A stretch of 64,000 nucleotides of DNA from Metallyticus violacea. Its lineage: Eukaryota > Arthropoda > Insecta > Mantodea > Metallyticidae. Position numbers and translations under genes: made by a program. The stretch spans positions 6,420,001-6,484,000 of the forward strand of contig CM060841.1 of the NCBI GenBank assembly GCA_030762175.1, in the 5' to 3' direction. How positions within the stretch are numbered: position 1 is the first letter of the stretch; each line of letters opens with the position of its first letter. Below, piece after piece: positions 33,980 to 46,072 of this stretch. The notes beneath the pieces are model-generated. The model worked only from the letters and a program-made list of their open reading frames with translations. It searched no databases and was not told the DNA's origin.

Positions 33980-35330
33980 AAAAACTTTTAGCGAATTCCG
34001 AATGAATGCACTTATTGCTATTATACCCATGATCAGTACTACTTACAACGCACCAAAAATGACGATGAAAAAATATGTATATTTGTACATATATGTTTGG
34101 TGTGTGTGTTAACGCTCTAGCAGCCGCAATTTTCCCTTTTTTAATCTAAATTCGGTATATTTCATTATAACAAATTAATAAAAATATTTTCTGAAACACA
34201 GGGCAATTGGGCCAGAAATGGGGATATGCCTGAAAACCCAGTAGGATCAAAGTGAAATTTAAAATTGCTCTAGCGGCCGCAATTTTTTATTTTTTCTCAA
34301 CAAAACTTCGTATAGACGTTGAAATAAAACAGGAACAATGGTTTCTGAAAACCAGTGAAATCAAGTTATTAGGAATGTGAATTTACGTGAAACCCAAAAT
34401 TTAAAAATTACTCTATCGCGTTTCTTCACAACAAAATTAGATAAATATAAAATAAAAAAATAGTTTCTGAAAATTAGCGAAATCGGAATTTTAATGAGTG
34501 TGGGTATTCTTGAAAACGGTGCTCTTACGTTTAATTTTCTCTATATTGTTTTAAAATAAAAGGAGAAATTAGTTCAGTATATAAACTGAATTTATAACTT
34601 TCTATATATTTTATATTTGACAAAAGCATCGTCATGAAGATAGCAGCTGTGAAATATTAATCTAATATGTGTTTGAGAATTATATTTGTATGTATGAGCG
34701 CTCTGTAATAACCTTCAGAAAACGTTTTCGTTACACGTTTTACTATAACATTTAAATTAAATTTCAAAGCCAATGAAAATCGATGGAACTTTCTATTGCA
34801 TATTATTGATTGTCTATATTTGCTCAGTACATAGTAGTTGTTTTTAAATGGTAACGTGCTTTTGTTTTATTGAAACATATGAACATTTTCCTCTTAAATG
34901 CGCAATGTAACTCGAATGTTTCTGTTATTTCTCTATGTTAGTGAATGTAAAGATGATACAAAGGTTCAGTTCATAAACATGGTTACAATTAAAAATGTTT
35001 AAAAATGCCCACACAGTGTAGCTTTGTCTATCAGTGGTCATATATATAATTTAATTAATAGTATACCAATACTTTTTGTAGTTTAATCTCAATAATAATA
35101 CTTATTCTAAAATAGTTTCTCTTTTGTGTTACAGATAATAAAATTATAAGTTTGTTTCCCAAATATCACACAGTAATGCCATAAACTATTTCATTTCATT
35201 AGTTAATAAGGTCATAGTCTGGATTTTATATTCATTTTTAAAGTTATTCAACTTGTTGAGGAATTCGCTTAGTTTATGGGGCTTCTGTGTGACGGATTTC
35301 TATAAATTTGGTATGCATTTTCTTTGCCGT
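33980..35330 (+). repeat. Family X composite repeat, copy 2
   Basis: Leader: 'cttattgctattatacccat' and 'aaaaatgacgatgaaaaaat'. Tandem units begin at 34113, 34265, 34408 and 34519 with 'cgctctagcagccgc', 'tgctctagcggccgc', 'actctatcgcg' and 'tgctcttacg'; most contain 'tttctgaaaaYYagYgaaat'. A ~0.8-kb flank follows that matches the reverse complement of 5.75-6.41 kb, including 'tagtgaatgtaaagatgata' and 'ataaacatggttacaatt'. No reading frame persists. Ends are approximate. Confidence 0.8.
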
Positions 35331-36509
35331 TAAAGCATCTATTGCTGCACGATATTAAATTTTATTCATTATATGGAATATTCACAATATGTCTGTCTTA
35401 GTCAGCCGTATTAAATAAACTATTTGAAATTATGACTTGATATTTCAAATGAATGTTGAAGAAAGGTGTACCAAATTAAAAAATAAAGCTGTTGACAATT
35501 GCATGGCCGGGAATTTTTCAGATCGCTCTCATGTCTCCCATAGCAGTAGATGAACAGGTCATTAAAAATAATTTTTGTAAAGAGTGTTAGGAAGCACAGC
35601 GTTCTTATCGAAGCATGTTAATGGAAACATTTCAGACATGTACAAGCCATAACTCCACGTCTGCGTTGACAACTGCCATTAGCACATCAGATTATCCATA
35701 TGTAAAGTAGCAAGTGCTACAACTCTGCTATTTTCATTGCAGATTTGACATAAAGAAAATGTCTGCGTAGAAGCATGGCTTCCTTTAGAAATGCTTTCTT
35801 AGCTAATGAGCAACTCACGAAGTCGGAAAGCATAAACAGGCGTCTGTTCATGGGCGAGACTCAAGGACAGGTTGATATTGTGATGTTAATTCTGCCCTTA
35901 AGCTGGATTTTCAGCAGCCTCCACATAGTTTAGAACGTGGATAACGCTTGAAAGCGATAATAGTTAACGTTTTTATAATAGTAAGTTATACAACTGAGTA
36001 ATTACATTTACTTGTTGAACATAATATAAGAAGAATATTTGTGCTTTTTATTTCAGTATCTAACAGTATATCAATCATACGCAGAGCGGTATTGTAATAA
36101 TAAATGCAGGTTAGGATTTCGCTTAAACATTAAAAATGAACGTGTTATAACCCTGTGCAATCAAAGTTTAGTTATAATTGTTGCAAATAATTTATTACAC
36201 GAAAACATATTTACTTTGTTAGTGGGAAAGTGTCTTAAATGACATACCCTTTTTATTATTGATATTTCTAAAACGTATTTATTGACCACAGGCATTAGAA
36301 ATCTTTACATAAAATATTTACAATAAATTAGCAAGAAAATAACGACATTATAAAAATATAAATAACAAAATGATTTCTTATTTGTAGAAAAACTAAAATT
36401 CACTTTTTGGGGTGACATCAAATGTCCCTATGGCTCATAGAAGTCGCACGCAAAATGTTTTGCCTTGATAGAAACAGCAGTACATTAATTATAAAGCCTA
36501 CAGTTTAGC
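35331..36509. other. AT-rich intergenic sequence
   Basis: No gene seen. Weak similarity to 5.6-5.75 kb (reverse complement) near 35.52 kb may mean family X extends further, but I could not align it with confidence. Confidence 0.35.
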
Positions 36510-37020
36510 TAATTACAAAGGAATGTACCTATTGCAGTTGTGCCCATGAAAAGGTTTTTAAAAGATTGCTTCAAATATCCATCGACCCGTTTTACTAAGT
36601 ACCGAAAATAACAATGAAAAAATTTAATATAAACCAGCAAAGTTGGACCATTAGGAGTGGGGGTTAACCTAAAGGGAAAATAAGTAAATAAATAAATATA
36701 CATATAATAATAATGATGATGATGATAATAATAATAATAATAATAATTTTTCTTGACGAAACTCCATATCTTGATTAAAACAAATTAATTAAAATAGTTT
36801 CTGAGAATAAGGCCGTTCGGGCCATTAGGAGTATGGTTGTACCTGAAAACTGAGTGGGGGTTAAAGCAAAATTTAAAAATAGCTCTAACGGCTGCAATGT
36901 AAATTCAAAAGGAAACTCGGTGCATGCCATTGAAATAAAGTAAAAGACATATTTATTCCTTCTGAACAAATGTGGGCTCTTTTTGGATGTTACTATTGTA
37001 ATGGACAACAGTCTAGCTTC
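36510..37020 (+). repeat. Family X composite repeat, copy 3 (partial)
   Basis: 'cctattgcagttgtgcccat' and 'accgaaaataacaatgaaaa' match the leader of copy 2. About two tandem units follow, with 'gacgaaactccatatc', 'aaaatagtttctgaga' and 'atagctctaacggctgcaat'. An (AAT)n/(GAT)n microsatellite (36706-36746) interrupts the first unit. The long single-copy flank of copies 1 and 2 is absent. Confidence 0.7.
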
Positions 37021-38749
37021 TGTGTCCGATATTCTATTATAGATAATTAAGCCTAGATCTAATATGGTAAAGAGGCAATAAAAATAATAAAAAAAAACAT
37101 GGAAAAAATTAAAACAACGTTAGAGGAATGAGCAGGCAAAAAATGGAGGCAGAATGTAACAAGAAAGTCTCCTTGAGTCTATCAAATGAAGTTAAACTAA
37201 CCTGGAATAAAGAGGTGTACATACTTGTTCTAGGGGAAAAAGCCGAGATCAGGAATGACCTGGTTTAGACTGGGAGGTTGGAAGGCTCAAAAAGTTCATG
37301 TAGTTTAGGGCAAAATGTACTTGAGAAAAACGTTAGAAAAAATTATTTAAGGCAATTATAGGTCGACTGGCATACTGGAATCTGTTTACGAACCGCACTA
37401 ATTGGTTGGATATGGGCCAAAGTACGCGAAACTTGTTCTATTTACTGGTTAGAACGCAATAATTAGAATAATTATAAATAATATGTAATACGTTTCAATT
37501 CATATATCTTTAATTTTCATTCTTCATGCTCTAAACTTTTTAAATTTTTATTTGTTTATTATTGTTTTCTTTTATTTGTTTTATTAGTAGTGGTAGTAGT
37601 GGTAGCGGTGGTCGTGGTAGTTCCTCTTGTGTATCATGTGTAAGCATATACTGTCTACTATTCATGCATAAAATATATTTGTAATTTACATATAGAATTT
37701 TAAAACAAAGATATACTCACTACAAATACTAGTTAGAAAAACCAAAATGTAAGTATTTCAAAATGAAAACGCAGTTATACTTTCTAGAAAGCAGATAAAT
37801 AGAGTATACGCCGATAAACGTTGTGTTTAGTGTAATAAAGTAAATCTGGTTAGAATTGTAAACATTTTTTACAATCAGTTGTAGGCAAACATGCTGAGAA
37901 AATTATCCGTGATACTAACAACATCGCTTGCGCAAAATCAATTTGCAGGAGATTTTCAAAACCAAGGAAGGAGGTACGCAGTAACCACAGATTTGTGTGA
38001 ATTTTTAAAAATATGTTTTTTAGCTTTAATTGTACATTTTTAACAATAATTAGCAAATATTGGCTCTTATTTTCATTAAACAACTGTTTTTATTAACCCG
38101 AGTACACATTTTTGTTCCACTCTTCCTATATAATATGAATTAAAAAACATTACTTTCAGGTTTCTGCGTTTGATGTCATTTTCTCTTGAACTGATTTAAA
38201 AACAGGTACAGAAGCGTTAGCAATTAGTTTTTCATCTTAATAACGCCATATGTAGTAACGCAGGGCAATAGCTTCAATCCCCTTTTAGCTACGTCAGTTT
38301 GCAAATTGGCGGAACGAAAATAATTTCGAGCATCTTTCCGCTTTTATATGAGCATGTTATGTAATCTAATTGCTAGTTATACAGAGAGTTATTTGTATGA
38401 CCCATGAAGACTGAATGTGGAGCATTGTGAAACAACATTACAAAACTTTTATTCGTAGATCAACAGATGTGTTACTTAGCCTGAACGTAACAAGTTATTG
38501 TATCATCATGCTTCTTAATTGGGAAACACTTGGAAATTGGATAGAAGAGCTGAAAACAAACAAACAAACAAATGCAAACACTAACACATAGACCATTATT
38601 GTTTTTTTTTTTTTTTTCCCACGAATTACAGAGAGGTTCATGATTTATAAATGTTGTGCTTACCTTAGTTAGTACTCAAACTGGACCCCTTGGGTTTGAA
38701 CACTAACTTGTAAATTTTCATCATCGACTCTAATACTGTCTCAAATGTT
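37021..38749. other. AT-rich intergenic sequence
   Basis: Includes a small (GGT)-rich patch near 37.59 kb. No gene recognised. Confidence 0.45.
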
Positions 38750-38930
38750 TCAGCTCTCTGCCTTATCTGCAGAACCGCCGCTAAGGTGTTCTAACGCATT
38801 GACAAGCCTCCACGAACTATCCATTTGTTTTGGAATTTCTGAAATGTTTGTGGCAGCAACACTAAAATGTGGCGGTGCACCATTATGCATGAACCACATG
38901 CAGCAAACAACATTAAGGGCCATATTCATA
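38750..38930 (-). pseudogene. Tc1/mariner-type transposase relic (second Asp block)
   Basis: The minus-strand frame contains 'MWFMHNGAPPHFSVAATNIS'. The family block here is 'QQDGAPPHF', which carries the second catalytic Asp; in this copy Asp is replaced by Asn. The rest of the short frame is degraded and no TIR was found. Confidence 0.6.
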
Positions 38931-39024
38931 GTCAAAGCTTGTAAAGGAATGTAATGTTTTAAGTTATGAGTAATAAGTGAATCAGGTATAATAATAGTAT
39001 TGGTAGTGGCGGCGGGGTGGTCGT

Positions 39025-39520
39025 GGTGCTTTATTCGTAAATGCGATGAGCTAATTCGCGTTAGGGTTGTGTACAGTAGTATTACTCTGCATGCTACACG
39101 TTGTTACAATTTTTTTCATCAGATTTTATTCGTTTCGAAGTTGATGTTCGATTGTTTTCCATGTATTCCTGCTTCTTGCTATTCTGGATCATTGTCGACC
39201 TGCATGTGCAGCAAGAAATCTTGCCATTTCCTCTTGAACTGCCTCTGTGTCGTTTGCCTAAGCGTGTGTCCCACATGGTGATCTTATACGTCCATCTGTC
39301 GTCCTGCATCCTCGCTATGTGGCCTCCTCATTTCCACTTCAATCTGGCGGCTGTTTCTGCGATGTCTGTTGTTGATATTATTTGGGCCAACGCTTCGTCG
39401 GAGATTTAGTCCCTTATTTTTATTCCTTATATCCTGTGTTCCATCTTCCTTTGGCTTGTTTGTTATGCATTCGTCAGTTTGTTTGTAGCCGAGCACGTCT
39501 GGCACCCGTATACCATTACT
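39025..39520 (-). mobile_element. Non-LTR retrotransposon 3' fragment R2
   Basis: Collinear with R1 at 33104-33560: 'tgtcccacatggtgatctta', 'cctcgctatgtggcctcc', 'gatgtctgttgttgatatta'. On the minus strand it contains 'DRWTYKITMWDTRLGKRHRG' and, in a shifted frame, 'KRKWQDFLLHMQVDNDPE'. It extends slightly further 5' than R1. Frameshifts make it non-coding. The 3' end adjoins a short GGT/GGC-rich stretch instead of the AAT/AAG tail. Confidence 0.65.
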
Positions 39521-40039
39521 GGTTATATGCAGGTTTATAGTGCTTCGAATTTCAGCTTTTTGCTTATTTTCCTGTTGGAGAGTATAAACTGAAGGGACTC
39601 TGAAAGCCTTCCATCATGTATATCTGTTTCTATTTTATAAACAACACGCATAGAAAATGCACACTCAAACAATGAGTGACACACCAGTCCCTTTATTCAG
39701 ATTTTTATAAATGTTAATGATAAATCAGATGGTTTCGTTCATTATTACTGCACTGTTTAACACAACTTGCTATAATTTTAACCTAAAACTATGCTTAAGG
39801 GAAAGCCTTTCAGAAACCAATAAATTCTTCACTTGCAGGATTTGGTGTCCAAATGGAAAAATTCAATAGAAGTCAATCAAACTGATAATGCTTTTACTAA
39901 AAACATAAAAAGAAAGGGGGGGAGAAATGTGGCAAATGGTTTGCTTAGAATTTAATGTCAATTCTAAAAGTGCTAAGAACGTTGTTATTATAACGTCATA
40001 ACAATCCTTTTGTTGAAACAAACGTCGGGGTATTTATTA
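39521..40039. other. AT-rich intergenic sequence
   Basis: Nothing recognised. Confidence 0.4.
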
Positions 40040-40135
40040 TGTCTGTTGTTTTACCGTTCAACTTTGCAATATATTAAATAGATATCTGCTGTGAAAGTGT
40101 GTGTACATTTTTGGCACCCTCTGTATAATAATATC
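40040..40135 (-). repeat. Solo end of the 3.08-3.86 kb element family
   Basis: 'attaaatagatatctgctg', 'gaaagtgtgtgtaca' and 'ttttggcaccctctgtata' match the right terminus at 3775-3853. No partner end was found nearby. Confidence 0.65.
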
Positions 40136-41084
40136 ATTCTTCATCATTCATTAGAACGCTGTCCTATGTTTTCATTCTGCATGCTGATATTAGGTGAAAC
40201 CGAATCAATTACTCATGAAGACAGTTAAACGTGGTTTAAATATCATTAATTTCTCAGGGATGTTTATTTAATATACCTAAAGATCATGTTTTCTGATTTT
40301 GGAGCTTATTTTCTAGAAGGCCGATCTGGATTTACAATATTTGTTACCCTTAATGTCACGTCTATCATTTAAAATGTTGCACGTCTTGAGGGGTCCCTAA
40401 CTGTAGTATATCTTAGAAAAAACTTACCTTGTGAACATCGCTTTATAAAGAAACAATCACCTCATCCCAATGAAAAAGTACACACAACTGATCGCATTTA
40501 GATGTTTTTCCATAAATCTTTGTTTTGACTGAGATTTCCCATCTGGTTCTGGGTTGAAATCTGATAGTAGTTTTATCTATCAATAATCACCGTTTCAAAG
40601 TTGCAATAAGTTCCGTTGTATCATGCTCTGTCGAGACGTAAAATGTCACATGTAAAGCGAACATTTAAATCGTAACCTTCTTATAATATAAAACTTGTAT
40701 TCAATAATCCTTGAGACCTGTAAATTCAGTGTACCCATCCAGCGAAAGAATAATGCGACGCAGATATTCTTTGGATTTAGTTAGCTCCTGGAGGTATCAC
40801 ATTTTTCTAAAAAAAAAAATATATAGTCCTAACATAGTTATTAAATTTTATTTTTATCATATATTTTAATGAGCATTATTCTTCTAAATTGAGACTACAG
40901 CCCGGGATGAACCTTGGCCTACCGCAGCGACCGCTGCTTTCCCTACCATCTCCGTCTTATAACTTCATTAATAGAGGGCAGTATTGCAGGGGACATTTTA
41001 TCAGCTTGCCGGCACCTCACCTATCGTCGGCTTTTGATTGTTTTATAAGTGTTATAATAAATTAATATACAGTGTGTCCAGGAA
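40136..41084. other. AT-rich intergenic sequence
   Basis: Nothing recognised. Confidence 0.4.
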
Positions 41085-41355
41085 CTGCGCATACCCCTAT
41101 ACGCTATACATTAAATTAATGAATTTAATAAGAATGACTTTAGTGATGAACTTACGGCTAATTGTCCAAGGGATCCGTATGTGCTCCATCATGCTGGATA
41201 CATAGTTCTATGCGCCTCCAAGTTCTTTGTGACGTTTTTTCCAAAACTGTAGATGTGATGTACCAAAGACAACCCCGTGCTATTTGTTCAAGTTCAGCGT
41301 TGGTTCCGTAGCAACGTGCGCAACATTCATCTTGATAATACCGCAAAAGCTGCAC
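41085..41355 (-). pseudogene. Tc1/mariner-type transposase C-terminal relic
   Basis: The minus-strand frame ends 'WRRIELCIQHDGAHTDPLDN' followed by stop, resembling the 'xxRLxxCIxxxGAHxExL' C-terminus of DUF4817-type transposases. The nearby 'acagtgtgtccaggaactg' at 41072 looks like a terminal inverted repeat of such an element. The other end was not found. Confidence 0.5.
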
Positions 41356-41949
41356 CCCAGTTTGGATTCAGACAAGAGAGTGAAAATTAACAGCAGCATT
41401 ACGATTGCAAATAATAAAAATTAAAAAAAAATTATAAATAATGCATTTGATTGATTTTAATGAAAAACGCATAATAGATGAAAGCACAACCAGGCCTTTG
41501 TTTTGTTTTTCCCCGCACACTAACTGGGCCAGAAGCCAAGAGCACGCACTACAGCTGTCCATACCCAGCTAACCGCGCGATCAGTAAAGGAAAAAAAATG
41601 CATATCGAGCAACATCATTCCATTTTTCCTCTGTTAACGCATGAGGCCTGCGTCTTATTTTCTTGTCCAACGCTAATCCTGTTGTTTTGGATTCAAGCAC
41701 TGTTTAAGAACCATAGATCTCTCAGGTGGAAGATCTACCGGATGACGTTTGAAATTCTGCAAGACACTGGGCAGCTAATTCATTTCTTAAAAATTTATGG
41801 CAAATGAAAATACATTATTCTGTATTAATGCTTTGAACCATGGTAAACAAGGAAAGTAACGCAAAATCACCGTAAGTCCTTACGGTCCCCAATCTATTCA
41901 CTCACTAACCGTGCTTAACAGCAACAATATGCGTTCTTGACTGTTGGCA
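41356..41949. other. Intergenic sequence, no supported gene
   Basis: A 109-residue plus-strand frame at 41478-41807 shows no recognisable domain and I judge it fortuitous. Confidence 0.4.
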
Positions 41950-43164
41950 CGAGGGTAAATCCATAAGTTTCCGGCCTAACCATTTTCTGTGTGATAAAGA
42001 CAAAATCTATGTGTCACTTTTAATTATAGATATTCTTTATTGCAACATCTTCTCGTTTCTTTGAATTAATATTTAACCCCCACAAAAAAAAAGTGAGAAG
42101 TCTTGTCTGCAAAATGGGCTTAAACAGCATCCATCACTTCTTCGTCACACTTGAATTTCCTTCCTCCAAGGTATTTCTTGAGTTCTGAGAAGAGCAAATA
42201 GTCCCTGGGAACTAGATCTGGGCTGTAGGGTGGATGGTCGATCTTCTTGAAGTCACATTGCTTCACAGCTTCCTTTGCAACAAGAGCTGTATGCACAGGG
42301 CCGTTGTCATAAAGGTGCACATTATCACTCAGTTTTCCTCGTCTTTTCTCTTTGATGAAAGCACGTAGCCTGTGCAGTAGGCCAGCATAGTACTCCGCAT
42401 TTACTGTGGTGTTCCTCTCCTTGAAGTTAATGAAGAGTATTCATTCCTCCATAGTCCCAAAAGATTGTGGCCATGATCTTCTTGGTTGACTGAGTGACCT
42501 TGGCCTTTAGAGGCGGTGTTCGCCAGGTTTACGCCACTCCATTGATTCTCTTTTGGACAAGGAATAATAGTAGAGAATCATAGTTTCATCTCCTGTAACA
42601 ATGGTTTGCAGAACTTCTCTCTCGTTACCACGGCAGAGCTCCAAATATGCCTGACAACAGATGACTCGTTGCTTCTTTTGGACTGAGGAAAGAAGGCTAG
42701 GCACCCATCTTGCACTAACCTTATTCATGTTTAAATGCTCATGAATAAAGCGAAGGACTGTTGTTTTAGAAAGGCCCAAGCGATGTTTTCAGAAGTGAAC
42801 ATCTCCAAGGCCCACCTGCACTCTGTTCGTCTATAATGCTTTCTCGACGCATTCGAAAAAGTTTGGCCCATTCTTTTACGGTAGAATGTGAGGGGGATGC
42901 TTCCCCATGTACACCGTCCAATCGCTGTTTAATTTCATTTGGAGTAAGTCCTTCTTTTGTGAAGAACTTAATAACAGCTGGATAACCCATTTTGAACATG
43001 TCACAATCTTCTACACATAGCCTTCTTTATGCAACTATATGTGAACAACTGAACACAGTGGAGCGCAAGTTACAGCTACAGTTATTTACTTAACAGATAA
43101 GATAAGGCTTTTGTGAAGACGATAATTCTTATCGGCGAGGCCGGAAACTTATGACTTACCCTCG
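41950..43164 (-). mobile_element. Mariner element M2
   Basis: Both terminal repeats are readable: left 'cgagggtaaatccataagtt' then 'tccggcc', right (reverse complement) 'cgagggtaagtcataagttt' then 'ccggcc'. A TA follows the right end; the left TA appears mutated to CA. Length is about 1.2 kb. Confidence 0.9.
42014..42999 (-). pseudogene. Mariner transposase (M2), frameshifted
   Basis: Start at MFKMGYPAVIKFFTKEG, and the helix-turn-helix 'NEIKQRLDGVHGEASPSHST' is intact. About 20 residues between the two N-terminal helical domains are deleted (the sequence jumps from a 'TSENIA'-like stretch to 'GLSKTTVLRFIHEHLNMNKV'). All three catalytic Asp codons survive: 'IVTGDETM', 'LYDNGPVHTALV' and 'SPDLVPRDYLLF', with 34 residues between the last two (DD34D, the mariner spacing). 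Frameshifts lie between the first and second Asp and near the N-terminus. A premature stop after 'CDEEVMDAV' removes the last residues. It is the best-preserved catalytic core of the three copies but is not functional as read. Confidence 0.9.
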
Positions 43165-44678
43165 TACATGTAGTAGCTGTGACTCTCCAACTACAATCTG
43201 CTTGCGGGGAAAAACGAAACGAACACCCAATACTTATTTGGTGTATTTTACATTTAGTTAAAAAGCATGGAAGACTTTCTTCTGCCTCAGGATAAAATAT
43301 ATTGTAAAGAAAAAAAACAGTGTATAGACATTTATATTAAATTGCATTTTTTCTCTCGATAAAGTATGCATAAAATATATTTATTTAATTAAAATGTTAC
43401 CAAAAATGTAAATGAAAAATGCTCCTATTATATGCACAATATAGGATTATCTTTTTAAATATAGTTTTTCTTTTAATATTTTGTTGTAAATGTTTAGTTT
43501 AAAAGAATAAAAATGTTGTAAATGCGTTTCAACAATGACCTGTATCATTGTGTAGGTCTCCGAGCTAAGTCTGGGTGGACTTTTGATAGAATTGTTTGCA
43601 AATATTAACATCTGATCCTATGTGTTTTCTATAGTATTCACTTCACTCTAAAGTTATGTCAATACCCACCCGACATTGGACGTAATATTGAAAGGAAACA
43701 ATCTTGGAGGTGACTTGATGCCCGGAGGGCTAGTCAAGGCACATTCCTGTACGAGGGAAGGAGGATGTGTTCACACACCACTTTCTCTTGTTTCCCTTTC
43801 TGATGTAAACCTGACGCAATGTTCATACAGTGACACATACCTTTCCTCAACACACTACGGACTAAGAATAAAAAAAAAATAATAATAATAAAAACGTACG
43901 ATACTTGAAGCTTGCTCTGACAACGGAAGTTTGAGAGATGGACAAGGGAACGTGTCATGATGATTCAGTCGAAGAGTATTGACATAGACCGACACACATC
44001 AATAAATCATTCGATTCTCGTCCGTGACTTCCAAGAACTTTTTCATCGCAGTTAAAAATCAGAATGATAGGAAATGTTTTTCTTTCTCTGAATTTCTTAT
44101 AAGGGGGTGCTTGAAAGCGTACGGTGACATCAAAATGAAATAGCGGTAGGAAAAATTCCTACGTTGTTCGCAGACATCTCCGACTGACCTAAGTTTGTGA
44201 GGTGGTTTTGAGGAATTTTTTTTGAAAAAGACATGTCATTCATACTATAACAAAAAAAAAATGAATTAATTTAAAAAATAAGGAAACGTCACTATAATAT
44301 GCTACATGTTCTAAGACCGTTATGGCCAAATGGTTTGAGCTTCTTTAGAGATGATAGAGCAAGATTTCTTCATTTTATTTCCTGTTAAAAGAATTATTCC
44401 TAACAATTTTACGTTTATCGCAATTCCTAGTTTCCTTTCTAATTGAAAGTTAGAAGAAATTTTGTAATGTTCTCTTCTAAACTTATATCAATCTTAATTT
44501 TCTAATATACACAAATTATTTTAATTGTTTTTTTTTCCTGTTTGCTGTTAATTTAGAGGATAATGCTTCTTTTTATTTTACATTACTCTTAATTGAATTT
44601 ATTTTAATAATTCAAGAAGATTCCTTTGTCATGTTCTCAATTTCTAGATGTGCAACTAACTCAAAAATGTTGCTGGTA

Positions 44679-44682
<4 letters not shown>
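43165..44682. other. AT-rich intergenic sequence
   Basis: The paired opposite-strand frames at 43676-43958 are shadows of each other without known motifs. Nothing else recognised. Confidence 0.4.

Positions 44683-44718
<36 letters not shown>
44683..44718. repeat. (TA)n microsatellite
   Basis: Pure TA run directly at the left end of the adjacent TIR element; the element may have inserted into it, consistent with a TA target preference. Confidence 0.95.
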
Positions 44719-44721
<3 letters not shown>

Positions 44722-46072
44722 GATGGTTTTTCCTTCGTGAGACTGCTACACGCTTATTTGGCCACAGGTAATTGAGTTCTGTAGTTCTCGTCTATAAGCC
44801 GGCCGGGAAGCCGGAGGTAAGTCAGTCGAGTTCAACTTTAGGAACGTACGGACGGTTCTTGTGTGTTGTATGACAGGGTATTAACTATTCATTCGGCGGC
44901 GTATTTGTATCAATTACAATGATATGGTTAAATTCGGGTATTCTATTTTCCAAGGAGTTTTTATTTATGATTCGTATATGCGTACAGAATCGGCTTGTGA
45001 TGATGTATGGAGTTTGTTTCAACAGAGATACTCTGGTATCCAATTTCCAAGTCTAAGTTCGACTCACAAATTTGTAAATAAATTTCATGAAACGGAGAGT
45101 ATTCTTGATAAAAAGCATACACGGTCACGGACACTCACAGAAATAAATGTTGGATAGCTTTGGACATGTTCTAGAACGTTCCCCAAAAGGTATTTCGACC
45201 TTTTTTAAAAACAAACGGGAATTTTCTATTCCTCTGTTCGAAGGCTAAAAGCTACTGAAGTTTAAATCCTATAAAATTACTGTAGGCAAGAACATAAATC
45301 GGGTGACCCTGCACCCGGGAGTAGATTTGGTGTATGAATTTCGAATAGTGTGCATGACGGTGATAGTGAACCTAATCTAATTTTCTTTATGGACGATACT
45401 TGGTTCTATCCATGGTTACGTTAATTCACAAAACAACCAATATTGGAGTTGAGAAAAACCACCTGCTTCACGAGAGATTTCTGCATGATTAAAAGATAGG
45501 AGTGTGGTGTGCCATTAGTGGCGGGAAAATGTTTTTATTTGAGAAACAATCAACAGTGATAGGAATGTGCAACCTTTTCCGTTTATGAACTGCAAGGAAA
45601 CAGAAGGTTCTAGACTTTCCAACAGGACTCTGCAGCGGCACATACAGCCCATTTAAAACATGAAATATTAGACGATAAAGTCATCACTAACAACACATGA
45701 TCTTCTCGGTCCCCCAATTTAATGCCCTGCCATTTTTATCTCTGGGGGAAATTAAAGGAAAAAGTGTACAAGACAAATCCATACCCATTAGATGAACTGA
45801 AAAATATCGTTCGTAATATTTTTCTTCCATTTCTCAGAGGAAACTATAGAAGGTAATGATTTATTTCATAAACCGGTGCCAGAAATGAATGGAAATGAAG
45901 GGAGGCATTTTCAACATCTTGATCATTAGTGGTGGGTAAATGTATCTTTTGAGTGTTTAAGTGACAGTTATAGCTGCATACTTTATGACTACCGTTCACC
46001 TCGGTGCCAGCTTGAACCGACTGGCCGGCCGCTACCTGTGGATTGATACCGAAAGGAAAAATCCTTCATTAT
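44717..46072 (+). mobile_element. Tc1/mariner-type element with TIRs
   Basis: The left end reads 'tagtggatggtttttccttc' with 'ggccacaggta' about 40 bp in. The right end (reverse complement) reads 'tgaaggatttttcctttcgg' with 'atccacaggtag' further in. Thus imperfect inverted repeats of about 40-50 bp bound a 1.36-kb element, flanked by TA-rich sequence on both sides, and enclose a transposase pseudogene. Confidence 0.7.
44924..45930 (+). pseudogene. DUF4817-type Tc1/mariner transposase, decayed
   Basis: The N-terminal helix-turn-helix is readable as 'GVFIYDSYMRTESACDDVWS', 'FQQRYSGIQFPSLSSTHKFV' and 'KFHETESILDKKHTRSRT' (44948-45135). After frame breaks come 'VHDGDSEPNLIFFMDDTWFY' (about 45350-45410, first catalytic Asp), 'QQDSAAAHTAHLKHEIL' (about 45625, second Asp) and 'CHFYLWGKLKEKVYKTNPYP' (about 45727, where the expected third Asp is replaced by His). 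It ends with 'GRHFQHLDH' and a stop near 45930. Several stops and shifts plus the lost Asp make it non-functional. Family recognition is strong; expression is not implied. Confidence 0.88.
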
